Positions 32,598 through 41,599 of a DNA stretch of 44,905 nt are shown here, in pieces (the stretch's first letter is position 1; each line of letters starts with the position of its first letter). The stretch lies in NCBI GenBank assembly GCA_031272085.1, contig JAISUN010000127.1, forward strand, positions 1 to 44,905, read 5' to 3'. The notes below the pieces were generated by a model that saw only the letters and a list, made by a program, of their open reading frames with translations, made no database searches and had not been told where the DNA came from. Both the position numbers and the translations under genes were made by a program. The stretch is from Dysgonamonadaceae bacterium. Its GTDB lineage: Bacteria; Bacteroidota; Bacteroidia; Bacteroidales; Azobacteroidaceae.

Positions 32598-34085
32598 TCA
32601 GAGTGTTACGCCGCTCTTAAAAATCGCGATTTCTTTAAATCCGCTTATTTCGTGCTTCAATTTTTCGCCGGATGCGACGCTGATAACGTAACCAATAAAC
32701 CGTTCCAAAAGCGTATCCATAGACTCGCCTTCGAGCAAAGAGCCTGCGTTGAAATCTATCCAGTTGCGTTTGAAATCGTAGAGCCGCGTGTTTGTCGAAA
32801 TCTTCATCGTCGGCACAAAAGAGCCGAAAGGCGTGCCGCGTCCGGTGGTGAAAAGTACCATTTGGCAACCCGACAGGGCAAGCGCAGAAGCGGCTACAAG
32901 GTCGTTTCCGGGGGCGTTCAGCAGATTCAGGCCGTGCTGTTTCAGCGGCTCGGCATAATGCAAAACATCGACTACTTCGGCAGTTCCGCCTTTCTGGGTG
33001 CAGCCGAGCGACTTGTCTTCCAGAGTGCTGATTCCGCCCGCTTTGTTTCCCGGCGAGGGATTTTCGTAAATCGGCTGCCCCATCGAACGGAAATAATCCT
33101 TGAAATCGTTGATTAGATGAACTGTTTCGTCGAAAACTTCGGAATTTGCGGCTCGATTCATCAAGATAGTTTCTGCGCCGAACATTTCGGGAACTTCGGT
33201 CAAAACGGTACTTCCGCCCTGCGATACTAACCAGTCGGAAAATCGCCCCACAAGCGGATTTGCCGTAATGCCGGAAAAGCCGTCGCTGCCTCCGCATTTC
33301 AGCCCGATTTTCAAGGCCGAAAGCGGCATTTCTTCGCGACGGTCGCTGCGCATACGCTCGGCCAACTCTTTCATTAACAAAAACCCTGTTTCTACCTCGT
33401 CTTCAACCTCTTGCGAAATCAGAAAACGCACGCGGCTCTCGTCCCATTCGCCCATTTCGCGCTTGAAATCGGCCTGCTGGTTGTTCTCGCATCCGAGGCT
33501 CATTACCAAAACTCCGCCCGCATTGGGATGTTTGGCCAAAGCAGCCAGAGCGCGGCGGGTATTTACGTGGTCATCGCCGAGTTGCGAACAGCCGTAGTTA
33601 TGGGTATATACGCGCACATCGTCGATATGCGGAATGTCTAATTCGCGCTTCACGCGGTCAACAATCGCCTGAGCCTGCCCGTTTATGCAGCCCACGGTCG
33701 GCACAATCCACAGTTCGTTACGCAGGCCGACTTCGCCCTTATAGCGGCGGAATCCCCTGAATTTCAAGTTGCTGCGGGCAATATTCAGGTCGGTTCGCAC
33801 CGGACGGTACGTGTATTCGAGGTCGTCTTTCAGGTTTGTTTTCAGATTATGGACGTGGACGTGTTCGCCGGCCTCAATGCTCGTCGTAGCGTGGCCGACA
33901 GGAAAACCGTATTTGATTACGTTCTCGCCCTCGGCAAGCGATTTTATGGCAAATTTATGGCCGGTAGCGATGTCGTTTTTCAGCGTAATTTCGCGCCCGT
34001 CAACGACAATGGCAGTACCTGCCTTCAAGTCGGCAAGAGCGACGCAAACATTGTCTATCTTGTTGATTTTCAAATAGTTGTTCAT
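32598..34085 (-). CDS. uxaA: Altronate dehydratase (UxaA family, full length)
   Basis: A 495-residue protein from the ATG at 34085; a TTG at 34112 is in frame but overlaps the glgB stop. The N-terminal SAF domain (about 1-90) has GHKFAIKSLAEGENVIKYG and ends with EHVHVHNLKTN. The large C-terminal domain has ELWIVPTVGCINGQAQAIV, THNYGCSQLGDDHVNTRRAL, MSLGCENNQQ, LKCGGSDGFSGITANPLVG and FTTGRGTPFGSFVPTMKIST, the UxaA/GarD family marks. It dehydrates D-altronate to 2-keto-3-deoxy-D-gluconate, a step of cytosolic galacturonate catabolism. uxaB and uxaC are not in the window. Sixteen bases separate it from glgB upstream, so it may share that transcript. Position just before the pectin locus supports the galacturonate role. 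Confidence 0.92.
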   Translation of the reverse strand: MNNYLKINKIDNVCVALADLKAGTAIVVDGREITLKNDIATGHKFAIKSLAEGENVIKYGFPVGHATTSIEAGEHVHVHNLKTNLKDDLEYTYRPVRTDLNIARSNLKFRGFRRYKGEVGLRNELWIVPTVGCINGQAQAIVDRVKRELDIPHIDDVRVYTHNYGCSQLGDDHVNTRRALAALAKHPNAGGVLVMSLGCENNQQADFKREMGEWDESRVRFLISQEVEDEVETGFLLMKELAERMRSDRREEMPLSALKIGLKCGGSDGFSGITANPLVGRFSDWLVSQGGSTVLTEVPEMFGAETILMNRAANSEVFDETVHLINDFKDYFRSMGQPIYENPSPGNKAGGISTLEDKSLGCTQKGGTAEVVDVLHYAEPLKQHGLNLLNAPGNDLVAASALALSGCQMVLFTTGRGTPFGSFVPTMKISTNTRLYDFKRNWIDFNAGSLLEGESMDTLLERFIGYVISVASGEKLKHEISGFKEIAIFKSGVTL

Positions 34086-34101
34086 ATAAGTTTTTAAGGT
34101 G

Positions 34102-36129
34102 TTATTTTTCAAGTTGCAGCACTACCGCCGACCGTGCAGGGATGTAAAGTTTCAGCCATTCCTTTTTTTCGCCCTCGTAGAGCGGGTCGTGAACGGTAAA
34201 GTGGTCGAGCGAATCGTCCGAAAGGCCGAAGCCGCCAAAAGCGAGATTGTCGGTATTCAAAACCACTTTGTATTTGCCCGGCGGAACCAAAAATCCATAG
34301 TCGGCAAACGATTTTTCGGGGTTAAAATTGAACACAAATACTAAATTTTCGCGTCGATATGCCAAAATTTGGTCGCCTTCGTTGTCCCAGACTTTATAAA
34401 TTGTCGATTTTTGATAATCTTTTATCCCGCCAATCAAGTGAATCATAGCCTTGTCGAAATCGCCCAGAAATTTATATTTAAGTTCCGGATTATCAACAAG
34501 ATACCACTGGCGGCGAGCATATTTGTACGACCATCCGTTGCCTTCGCGCGGGAAATCTATCCATTCTGGATGGCCAAATTCGTTGCCCATAAAGTTGAGG
34601 TAAGCGCCGTTGATTGTAGAAGCCGTAACGAGGCGAATCATCTTGTGCAGCGCGATTCCGCGGTCAACAGCCATATTGCGGTCGCCAACCGACATGTGCC
34701 AGTACATTTCGGAATCTATCAGGCGGAAAATTATCGTTTTGTCGCCAACCAGCGCCTGGTCGTGGCTTTCGGCGTAACTGACCGTTTTTTCGTCGGCGCG
34801 GCGGTTGGTCGTTTCCCACCAAATGCCGGATACAGGCCAATCCTGGTCTTTCCGTTCCTTGATAATTTTTATCCAATAATCGGGAATATTCATCGCCATC
34901 CGGTAGTCGAAGCCGTAGCCGCCGTTCTTGATTGGAGCGGCCAAACCGGGCATTCCGCTGACCTCTTCGGCAATGGTAATCGCTTTTTTGCGGAACTCGT
35001 GAATCAGTTTGTTGGCCAAAGTGAGGTAAGTAATCGCGTCGCCGTCCTGATTTCCGTTGTAATAATCCCCATAATTTGAAAAACCTTCGCCCAAACCGTG
35101 GCTGTAATAGAGCATCGAAGTAACTCCGTCGAAACGGAATCCATCAAAATGATATTCATCGAGCCAGTATTTGCAGTTTGACAACAGAAAATGCAAAACT
35201 TCATTTTTTCCATAATCAAAACAGAGCGAATCCCATGCCGGATGTTCGCGCCGTCCGCCTCCGTGAAAATATTGAGTATATGAGCCGTCGAAGCGGCCAA
35301 GGCCTTCTACTTCGTTCTTAACTGCGTGAGAATGAACAATATCCATTATGACTGCAATTCCCATTTCGTGAGCGGCGTCTATCAGTTCTTTCAGTTCTTC
35401 GGGAGTGCCGAAGCGCGAAGATGCGGCGAAAAAACTCGATACGTGGTAGCCAAACGAGCCATAATAAGGGTGTTCCTGAATGGCCATAATCTGGATGCAG
35501 TTGTATCCGTCGGCCTTTATCCGTGGCAAAACATTTTGGCGAAATTCGACATACGTGCCGACTTTTTCCTCATATCCCGCCATTCCGATATGACATTCGT
35601 AAATCAGCAGCGGAGCGGTATTTGGGGTAAATGTTTTCTTTTTGAATTTATAAGGATTTTCGGGATTCCAGACTTGTGCGCTGAAAATCTTGGTATTAGC
35701 GTCCTGAACAACGCGCTGCGCCCATGCCGGAATGCGTTCGCCCGAACCGCCGTTCCAATGCACTTTCAGTTTGTATAAATCATTATGTTTTAAGGCATTA
35801 TCAGGTAATTCTATCTCAAATATTCCATTTTCGATACGATGGAGCCGGTATTCTTCCTTTTCCTGCCAGCCGTTGAAATCGCCAATCAGGAAAATATCAG
35901 AAGCATTTGGCGCCCATTCGCGAAAAATCCAGCCTTTTTCGGTAACGTGGAGTCCGAAATACAGGTATCCGCATGCGAAATCGCAAAGCGAAATTTGCCC
36001 GTTTTGTGTCAATTCCTTTTCCTTGCGCAAATAGTATTCGTAACGCCCTTCAATAGCGACGCTGAAAGGTTCGAGCCAGGGGTCGTTCTTGATTAATCCA
36101 AGAGTTTTCTTGTCATATTTTGTTTTCAT
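34102..36129 (-). CDS. glgB: 1,4-alpha-glucan branching enzyme, eukaryotic-like (GH13_8 type)
   Basis: The 675-residue enzyme starts LGLIKNDPWLEPFSVAIEGR, then a CBM48-type domain (GWIFREWAPNASDIFLIGDF) and a GH13 barrel: YHFDGFRFDGVTSMLYYSHG with nucleophile Asp334, TIAEEVSGMPGLAAP with acid Glu388, and YAESHDQALVGDKT. Start, length and motifs match the GH13_8 branch that includes plant and animal branching enzymes, rather than the GH13_9 bacterial GlgB. It makes alpha-1,6 branches in glycogen. The stop is 16 bases before uxaA, which gives an odd pair of glycogen synthesis and uronate catabolism. The ATG is followed by a 105-base AT-rich gap upstream with no clear promoter. Confidence 0.95.
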   Translation of the reverse strand: MKTKYDKKTLGLIKNDPWLEPFSVAIEGRYEYYLRKEKELTQNGQISLCDFACGYLYFGLHVTEKGWIFREWAPNASDIFLIGDFNGWQEKEEYRLHRIENGIFEIELPDNALKHNDLYKLKVHWNGGSGERIPAWAQRVVQDANTKIFSAQVWNPENPYKFKKKTFTPNTAPLLIYECHIGMAGYEEKVGTYVEFRQNVLPRIKADGYNCIQIMAIQEHPYYGSFGYHVSSFFAASSRFGTPEELKELIDAAHEMGIAVIMDIVHSHAVKNEVEGLGRFDGSYTQYFHGGGRREHPAWDSLCFDYGKNEVLHFLLSNCKYWLDEYHFDGFRFDGVTSMLYYSHGLGEGFSNYGDYYNGNQDGDAITYLTLANKLIHEFRKKAITIAEEVSGMPGLAAPIKNGGYGFDYRMAMNIPDYWIKIIKERKDQDWPVSGIWWETTNRRADEKTVSYAESHDQALVGDKTIIFRLIDSEMYWHMSVGDRNMAVDRGIALHKMIRLVTASTINGAYLNFMGNEFGHPEWIDFPREGNGWSYKYARRQWYLVDNPELKYKFLGDFDKAMIHLIGGIKDYQKSTIYKVWDNEGDQILAYRRENLVFVFNFNPEKSFADYGFLVPPGKYKVVLNTDNLAFGGFGLSDDSLDHFTVHDPLYEGEKKEWLKLYIPARSAVVLQLEK

Positions 36130-36234
36130 CGTAATTACTTTTCGTCAATAAATGAGATAAATGCAAATTTTCATAAACATAGCCATTTAAATTTTGCGTA
36201 AAATTAAGCATAAAAAATCAAATGGCAAAAATAA

Positions 36235-37806
36235 TTAAAACAATTCGTTCAATACTGCAACTTCTGCGCCGTTCGGCTGCCGAATCCGCAGCAAATACGA
36301 CAAAGTCGGCGCAATCTCTACGGCGTTTACCGTCCGGAATATCTCGTTATGCTTGATATTTCCGCCTAAAAAGAACAGGGGCGAAAGCGCGGCGGTGCGG
36401 ACATAATTGCTGTTAACAGTTTGATTATCAGTTATTATTGTCCATCCGGGCTGAATTTTTAGATACAAATCGCCGCTCGTTGCCTTGTACATTCCACGCC
36501 GGAAACGCTCGCTCTGCCACGAATCGCCGAACAGCCACTGCTCCGACGGCACAACTTCCTGAACTCCGCTCAACCGCACCAAAAAATCAGAGGCTTTACG
36601 GATTACATCCTGACGGTCAAGTCCTTTATCCTCAATGAGTTTCTGATTCAGATAAATCTGATTTTCATAAAAACCTTTCGTCCAGTCGCCCGAACCGTAA
36701 ATAGCGGCTAAATACATATTTAACAGTGCTATACAGCGCGACGGATAAAATTCACCCGCCGGATTGAAGCCTTCGGGAAGTTTCGACCAAGCGTCGTAAT
36801 ATCCGCTGCCGGTCAGGACTACAAGCGCATTTTGCAAGCCGACTTTCGAGTCAATCAGAGCGAGCAGGCGTTCAATTTCCTTGTCCAAACGATAGTAAGT
36901 ATCCTGTATTTCCCAACTGAAACTTCCGGCTGCCGCGTCATATTCGTATTCGCCTGCATAATAGGTAATTGCGAGAAAATCTGGATTCCCGCGCTTTCCA
37001 AAGTCGGCATACTCAAAAAATTTTGAAGCCATATCGGTTATCTCGCTGTTAATCAGGGGCGACTGTTTGATTCTCAAAAACCTGTTCATGTCCGCTTTTG
37101 AAAATGTATGCCGAAACGAACTAAAACTTCGAGAATACGAAAACGCGCTGTACGAGCGTAAAGCAGGCGTCCATTCGTCTTTGCCGTCGAATGTCTGCGA
37201 GGCGTTGTAGCGGTCGATGTACCAAGGAATATTTTTGTAGTAAGTCGTTGTCGCCCAGTGGCCTGTGTAATTGTCAAGCCAAAAAGCGGCGTCGGCGTAT
37301 TTTCCGGCGGAAATAATTGCTTCTTCGGCATTGGGAGCGATGGCGTAAATGTCTGAATATCCGCTCGATGCAATTTTTAATTCGTCGGTTATCGTCGAAC
37401 TCATTATTGCCAAAGGCGAAAATCTGTCGGATGTATAATTTCCGATATAATCTTTATCGTAAAGGATGGATGTTTCCCTAATTGCCTCAAAATCATAGCG
37501 TTTGCTGCCTGTAATGCCGTGAACATTCGGGTATGCGCCGGTAAAAAGCGTCGCCATCGAAGAGGCATTATCTATCGAAGTAAATCCAAAATCGACATTA
37601 TGATACACTAATCCGTTGTTCATCAAGCGTTTAAATCCTTTTTCGCCAAAAGTCGGACTGAAATATTGCAGATAATCGCCGCGCAACTGCTCAACAACCA
37701 CAAACACAAGCAGTTTCGGCGTCTGCTTCTCGACCTGCGCAAAGGCGGAAACAGAAATCAAAAGCGCAAAAAAGGCCGCAAAAAATCTATTTTTTTTGTT
37801 TAACAT
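36235..37806 (-). CDS. Alkaline-phosphatase-superfamily protein lacking the catalytic residues (pseudo-phosphatase)
   Basis: A 523-residue exported protein, signal peptide to about residue 24. The fold marks of PafA/nucleotide pyrophosphatase-type alkaline phosphatases are present: KLLVFVVVEQLRGDYLQYF, TLFTGAYPNVHGITG, DTYYRLDKEIERLLALID and ALVVLTGSG. Aligned by eye with PafA-like enzymes, the first metal Asp is Glu39, the nucleophile Thr is Asn80, the D-x-x-x-H pair (STDYVGH type) is Tyr282 and Glu286, and the DH pair in LTADHG is Ser334-Gly335. A downstream metal His is Asn. The frame is intact and begins 20 bases inside the DUF4105 gene, so it is not a decaying gene but an apparent pseudoenzyme. 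It may bind a phosphoester ligand or partner. Confidence 0.78.
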   Translation of the reverse strand: MLNKKNRFFAAFFALLISVSAFAQVEKQTPKLLVFVVVEQLRGDYLQYFSPTFGEKGFKRLMNNGLVYHNVDFGFTSIDNASSMATLFTGAYPNVHGITGSKRYDFEAIRETSILYDKDYIGNYTSDRFSPLAIMSSTITDELKIASSGYSDIYAIAPNAEEAIISAGKYADAAFWLDNYTGHWATTTYYKNIPWYIDRYNASQTFDGKDEWTPALRSYSAFSYSRSFSSFRHTFSKADMNRFLRIKQSPLINSEITDMASKFFEYADFGKRGNPDFLAITYYAGEYEYDAAAGSFSWEIQDTYYRLDKEIERLLALIDSKVGLQNALVVLTGSGYYDAWSKLPEGFNPAGEFYPSRCIALLNMYLAAIYGSGDWTKGFYENQIYLNQKLIEDKGLDRQDVIRKASDFLVRLSGVQEVVPSEQWLFGDSWQSERFRRGMYKATSGDLYLKIQPGWTIITDNQTVNSNYVRTAALSPLFFLGGNIKHNEIFRTVNAVEIAPTLSYLLRIRQPNGAEVAVLNELF

Positions 37807-38974
37807 AATACTTTAAATAATATGCAGAACTAATTAATAAACAAGCAATTAATGGGATACAGGCAATGTTGAGTTCCTGTGGAATCCAATGCCAAGCAAG
37901 CAAAAGAACCGCCAAAACCGCGAAATTTAATGCGTGGTACCGGACAAAAACCGGCGAACGCCGTTTAAGCATAAATCCCGCAAAGCCAAGTAGTTGCAAA
38001 GGATGTATCCACAGCAGATTCCAGTTGGGAAAAGTGCAGGGATGAACCGAAAAAAATGCCACAAATGCGACTAAACATCCGCCAAGCCCGGTAATAAGAA
38101 ACAGAATCGAAAGCCACCACAGCCGTTTTTTCCGAATCAGTCCCCAAATTATAGAAACCGCAACTATCAAAAACAATATAATTCCAACAAACAAAGGACT
38201 TTGTAAGATATTTTCAAACTTATTTCCAACATTTTTTCCATCCGGTTGAGAGGCTTCGAGCAAAGTGCGTTTGGAAATAACAAGAGGCCGTCGGCTGCCG
38301 CCGCCTGACAAAACCGTCGCTCCGTCGAAGGCCATCATCAGCCTTTCGGGCAAAAACTGCGATGAACGCCCGCAAATAAGCGAATCGGCGCCGCTGCCTA
38401 TCAAAAAATCTATCCCAAATTCGAGCCAGGGATAAGCGTCGGTCAGCCCGTGAACTAAACGGCGGAATGTAAGTTCCTCATTCTGTTCAGGATATGCCAG
38501 TTCGCCTCCGCAATATTTTTCTACCAAATCGCGGGGACGCAGGGTGCAGTTATCAAAAAAATAATTGTAGCGGTACTCGATATTTTCAGGCTGCAAATTT
38601 TCATCCAAAGCATTAATTAGCAATAATTTAAGGCTGTCGGGAATAGCAATTTCCTGTTCTACGACAGTAGAATTTCCACGCCGGTAAGCATTGATGAAAT
38701 CCAGCATTGAAGCGGCAGACAGGAAATAATCGGTTTCGCCTTTAATAAAATGGTATAGAAAATTCGGGCGGTTGAAATCGAAAGTCCCCCAATTCAGCAC
38801 AATATCAAGCCCTTGCGATGGGTCGGCAATCCTCAAAGCGGTATGTCCGAAAACCGTATAAACCGCATTGGAACGCGGCATCACGGTCAGCAGGCTAACC
38901 TTTGCATTATCGTAATTTCCCGCTTTCGCAACAAAAAAACAGGAAATAAACAGGAAAAAAAATAATCGTTTCAT
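37787..38974 (-). CDS. DUF4105 / Lnb-like membrane protein (putative lipoprotein N-acylation-type thiol enzyme)
   Basis: A 395-residue protein: signal peptide (to about residue 18), a periplasmic domain with VYTVFGHTALRIADP (His44) and YNYFFDNCTLRPRDLVEKY (Cys143), then about five membrane helices from residue 260 (FVGIILFLIVAVSIIWGLI, LWWLSILFLITGLGGCL, LLWIHPLQLLGFAGF, YHALNFAVLAVLLLAW and a final one). The Cys-His arrangement is that of the DUF4105 family, now linked to the Bacteroides lipoprotein N-acyltransferase Lnb; recall of that link is from literature knowledge and not from this sequence. It acts in the inner membrane facing the periplasm. The last 20 bases overlap the pseudo-phosphatase start, so the two proteins are translationally coupled. 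Confidence 0.72.
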   Translation of the reverse strand: MKRLFFFLFISCFFVAKAGNYDNAKVSLLTVMPRSNAVYTVFGHTALRIADPSQGLDIVLNWGTFDFNRPNFLYHFIKGETDYFLSAASMLDFINAYRRGNSTVVEQEIAIPDSLKLLLINALDENLQPENIEYRYNYFFDNCTLRPRDLVEKYCGGELAYPEQNEELTFRRLVHGLTDAYPWLEFGIDFLIGSGADSLICGRSSQFLPERLMMAFDGATVLSGGGSRRPLVISKRTLLEASQPDGKNVGNKFENILQSPLFVGIILFLIVAVSIIWGLIRKKRLWWLSILFLITGLGGCLVAFVAFFSVHPCTFPNWNLLWIHPLQLLGFAGFMLKRRSPVFVRYHALNFAVLAVLLLAWHWIPQELNIACIPLIACLLISSAYYLKYYVKQKK

Positions 38975-38988
38975 CGCTTAATTTTCGG

Positions 38989-38996
38989 CAAAAATA
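38989..38996 (-). promoter_or_regulatory. -7 box TATTTTTG upstream of the DUF4105 gene
   Basis: Minus-strand TATTTTTG fits TAnnTTTG and lies 14 bases before the ATG at 38974, so the leader would be very short. A -33 motif is not clear. It lies in a 170-base AT-rich gap after the GH9 gene. Confidence 0.4.
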
Positions 38997-39053
38997 CTAC
39001 AAAAAATGCGAAAAACGGAAAACTGCTGAAAAATAATTGCAAATAGCCTGCTT

Positions 39054-39067
39054 GATGAGCGCTCATC
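39054..39067. promoter_or_regulatory. 14-base perfect palindrome, possible operator
   Basis: GATGAGCGCTCATC reads the same on both strands. It sits about 60 bases upstream of the TATTTTTG box at 38989-38996 and is more G+C rich than the surrounding gap, which fits a dimeric regulator site. No regulator gene is nearby. Confidence 0.35.
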
Positions 39068-39085
39068 GCCTATAAAATAACTAAC

Positions 39086-39112
39086 AAATTAACAATATCG
39101 TTCTGTTAATTT
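39086..39112 (-). terminator. Weak AT-rich hairpin after the GH9 gene
   Basis: AAATTAACA at 39086-39094 pairs with TGTTAATTT at 39104-39112 around a 9-base loop, 33 bases past the GH9 stop on the minus strand. The stem is A+T rich and lacks a clean T run, so termination is uncertain. Confidence 0.35.
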
Positions 39113-39144
39113 TCGACCCCTATTATTTTGATATTTGCAGATTC

Positions 39145-41598
39145 TCACCTGTCGCCCAACAAATAATTAGCGGCATTAACCAAATAAATATACTCCGGCG
39201 CAATGCCAATCACATATTCGTTTTCGCTCCAAAGAAAGGGGTAATCATCGCGGTTTTCAGGGAAATCGGGCTTCAAGATACGCACGCCCGGCACAATTCC
39301 TCCGGGGATAAACGTAAAATCGGCTCGATTGTTGCCGTAAGCAACCCGCTTCGGCTGAACGCCTACGCCTGACACAAACGACAGATTGTGAACCGGATGG
39401 CAGCCGTAGATATAATCCAAAGCGCGGAAAATAAAGTCCGTATCAATCAAATCGGGATAAAGCCGGTAGAGGTCGAAGCAAAGGTTTGCACCGCTTATTA
39501 TTTGACCGTTGCCTGCCCAGCCCGCATCAATTATCATAACTCCAAAGGGCGAAATGCTGTCCGTTTTAGCCATCCTGTCGGCAAACTGCTTTACCGTCGG
39601 TTTTAACCACTGCTTGAAATCGTCGTCCATAAAGGGCGCAATATTAGCAAATAAGGCAAGATTCATTTCGGGCGACTTTTTAAGTTCCTGCAAAAGTTCG
39701 TCGAAACGCGCCTTATATTCCGTCTTTCCGGTCGTGCGCCAGAGTTGAAATGCCGCCTGACATTCGCTCTGAACGGTAAAATCACGGATGAAAAACGGCT
39801 GTCCTTCCTGCGATTCTACAGGACGGCTATGCTCGTCTTTCCAGACAAATTCGGACAAAGAAAGACATTCGTCCGCAAATTTCGGGTTGCAGTCTTTCAG
39901 CGTCCGCGCCGCGCCCGCTAACGAAACGACAGTCGAGTAATTGAGCGAAGGCGAATGATTGGTAAAGGCCCAGCGGTCGTCCGAAGCGGCTCCTTCCTGA
40001 ACTACGCCGTCAGTTTTTGTCAAAGCATCGCCCAGATGACGGTATTGATAAAGGTGCGATTCATTAATGCCCGGTATAGCGTAACCGATTGACTTGACCT
40101 GTGCTGCGAGTTGCAATGCGCCATGTTCGATTTGCTGCAATACATCCGGGATTCCGTCCGGAGCGTGAATCTCGACGTAGCGGTCTTTTTGATTAACAGT
40201 CGTTTCGTCGCGGTCTAAACGGAAAGTTTCCCATACCTGAACGAGCCGCTGGACTACGCTTTCCTGCGAAGGCGTTTGTATATCGAAGTCGCCTGCATCG
40301 AACCAGCCGCCAACGTTCAATCCGGGAATATGCTGCAAAGGTTTGAAGCGGTTTCCGGTTACCGGTCCCTGCCGCCAGCCGTCCCAGTGGATACGGTTCA
40401 ACGGCGCTTGCAGAGCGTCGTCAAGGTGGGCTGCGCCGTGCCAAACGCGGTAGCCTTCGCGGACGAATATATGGTCCATCTGAACGGGCATAAAAACGTC
40501 GAGCGTCGGATACCATGTTTTTTGGTAAACGTCGTTTGCGATTGGGAAAGGCGAAGTTTCGACATCGCCGTATTTCAGCAGGTAAATGCCGGTTTCCTTA
40601 ATCGCCGAGAAGTCGAATTGCAGATAATTGTAGCGAGTGAAAAGCCCCCATTCGGCAGGACGCGCTTTCAGAGCGGCCGTCCGGCTTCCGTCGGGATTCA
40701 CTTTCAGCAGGGAAACAGACGAAAGCGCACGGTCGTTTTTGTCGAGTTCTATAACTGCAATCTTCTTTTGGTCAGGATGATAGCCTGCCTGCGAATAGGC
40801 GATTACCGGCTCGCGCGTCCAGCCGGAAACGGTTTCGACAGTGATTTTCCATTCGGCTATACGGCCTGTTTTGCCTGCCGGAAGCAGTGTCCGCACGGTA
40901 AAAGTACCGTTCTGCTGCTTGTTTCGACCGTCGAAAAGCATAATATCGCTACCATCGGCCGAGGCTATCGTAATATGCTTCAACGGCTCGTCGGGAGCGA
41001 TTTCCAAGCATTTGCCCGCGGCTATCGGGCGAGGCTCGAACTGTCCGTTGATTGTTGTCATAATGTCTGCCGGCGAAACAGGGAAGTAACCCGGCTGTCC
41101 GTCCATACTCCACGAATGTCCCCAGTAAACGGGCGGGAAAAATTCGATATTCAAACCGGCGATTCCGACAAGGCTGTCGGGTAAGGCGGCGTCGGTGTTT
41201 ACGCTGAAATATAAGGAGTTATCCTTTGCTTCGGCCGTAAGGGTATAGGCAAATCCGTAGTCGGCAAAGTTCATTTTCACGTCGATTCGGTTGTTCAGGC
41301 TATCGACTTTCCGCTCGACGAAGCGGGCAATCGGGTCCCATTGTCCGGGCGTCGGATTAAGGCGCACGTCGCCGTTTGCGGCAACCCTCACGCCGTGCTG
41401 GATAATTTCAAGGGCGCTAATCTTTGAATCGTCGAAAGTCGCATCATACATATTGCTGAATACTAACACGTTAAGTCCGCGCTTTTCAAAATAACCGCTC
41501 GAATTTAGGGCAAGATTCCCCGTATCGGAGGCCTTTTTCCCGCATCCCGACAGGCAAAAAATACCTGTAATCAGGATTAAAACATATTTTGTTTTCAC
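39145..41598 (-). CDS. Glycoside hydrolase family 9 lipoprotein (endoglucanase-like)
   Basis: An 817-residue lipoprotein with lipobox FCLSGC (Cys19). The N-terminal 360 residues form beta-sandwich domains, including a CelD_N-type Ig domain (about 275-360, EPVIAYSQAGYHPDQKKIAV). The catalytic (alpha/alpha)6 barrel has GGWFDAGDFDIQTP with the water-activating Asp434 and Asp437, SPSLNYSTVVSLAGAARTL, GCHPVHNLSFVSGVGVQPKR and ENEYVIGIAPEYIYLV with acid Glu794. GH9 enzymes cleave internal beta-1,4-glucan bonds in cellulose, mixed-linkage glucan or xyloglucan. It starts 1 base after the GH3 stop, so both come from one transcript. Substrate cannot be fixed from sequence; a lipid anchor suggests a surface or periplasmic site. 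Confidence 0.87.
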   Translation of the reverse strand: MKTKYVLILITGIFCLSGCGKKASDTGNLALNSSGYFEKRGLNVLVFSNMYDATFDDSKISALEIIQHGVRVAANGDVRLNPTPGQWDPIARFVERKVDSLNNRIDVKMNFADYGFAYTLTAEAKDNSLYFSVNTDAALPDSLVGIAGLNIEFFPPVYWGHSWSMDGQPGYFPVSPADIMTTINGQFEPRPIAAGKCLEIAPDEPLKHITIASADGSDIMLFDGRNKQQNGTFTVRTLLPAGKTGRIAEWKITVETVSGWTREPVIAYSQAGYHPDQKKIAVIELDKNDRALSSVSLLKVNPDGSRTAALKARPAEWGLFTRYNYLQFDFSAIKETGIYLLKYGDVETSPFPIANDVYQKTWYPTLDVFMPVQMDHIFVREGYRVWHGAAHLDDALQAPLNRIHWDGWRQGPVTGNRFKPLQHIPGLNVGGWFDAGDFDIQTPSQESVVQRLVQVWETFRLDRDETTVNQKDRYVEIHAPDGIPDVLQQIEHGALQLAAQVKSIGYAIPGINESHLYQYRHLGDALTKTDGVVQEGAASDDRWAFTNHSPSLNYSTVVSLAGAARTLKDCNPKFADECLSLSEFVWKDEHSRPVESQEGQPFFIRDFTVQSECQAAFQLWRTTGKTEYKARFDELLQELKKSPEMNLALFANIAPFMDDDFKQWLKPTVKQFADRMAKTDSISPFGVMIIDAGWAGNGQIISGANLCFDLYRLYPDLIDTDFIFRALDYIYGCHPVHNLSFVSGVGVQPKRVAYGNNRADFTFIPGGIVPGVRILKPDFPENRDDYPFLWSENEYVIGIAPEYIYLVNAANYLLGDR

Positions 41599-41599
41599 T

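Noticed and set aside
34086-34112. TTG start 9 codons upstream for uxaA
   Set aside because: It overlaps the glgB stop and has no advantage; the ATG at 34085 aligns with the usual UxaA N-terminus.
40276-41184. 300-codon open frame on the plus strand opposite GH9
   Set aside because: Low-complexity composition with many Arg, Val and Cys, no promoter box, and the minus strand holds clear GH9 domains.
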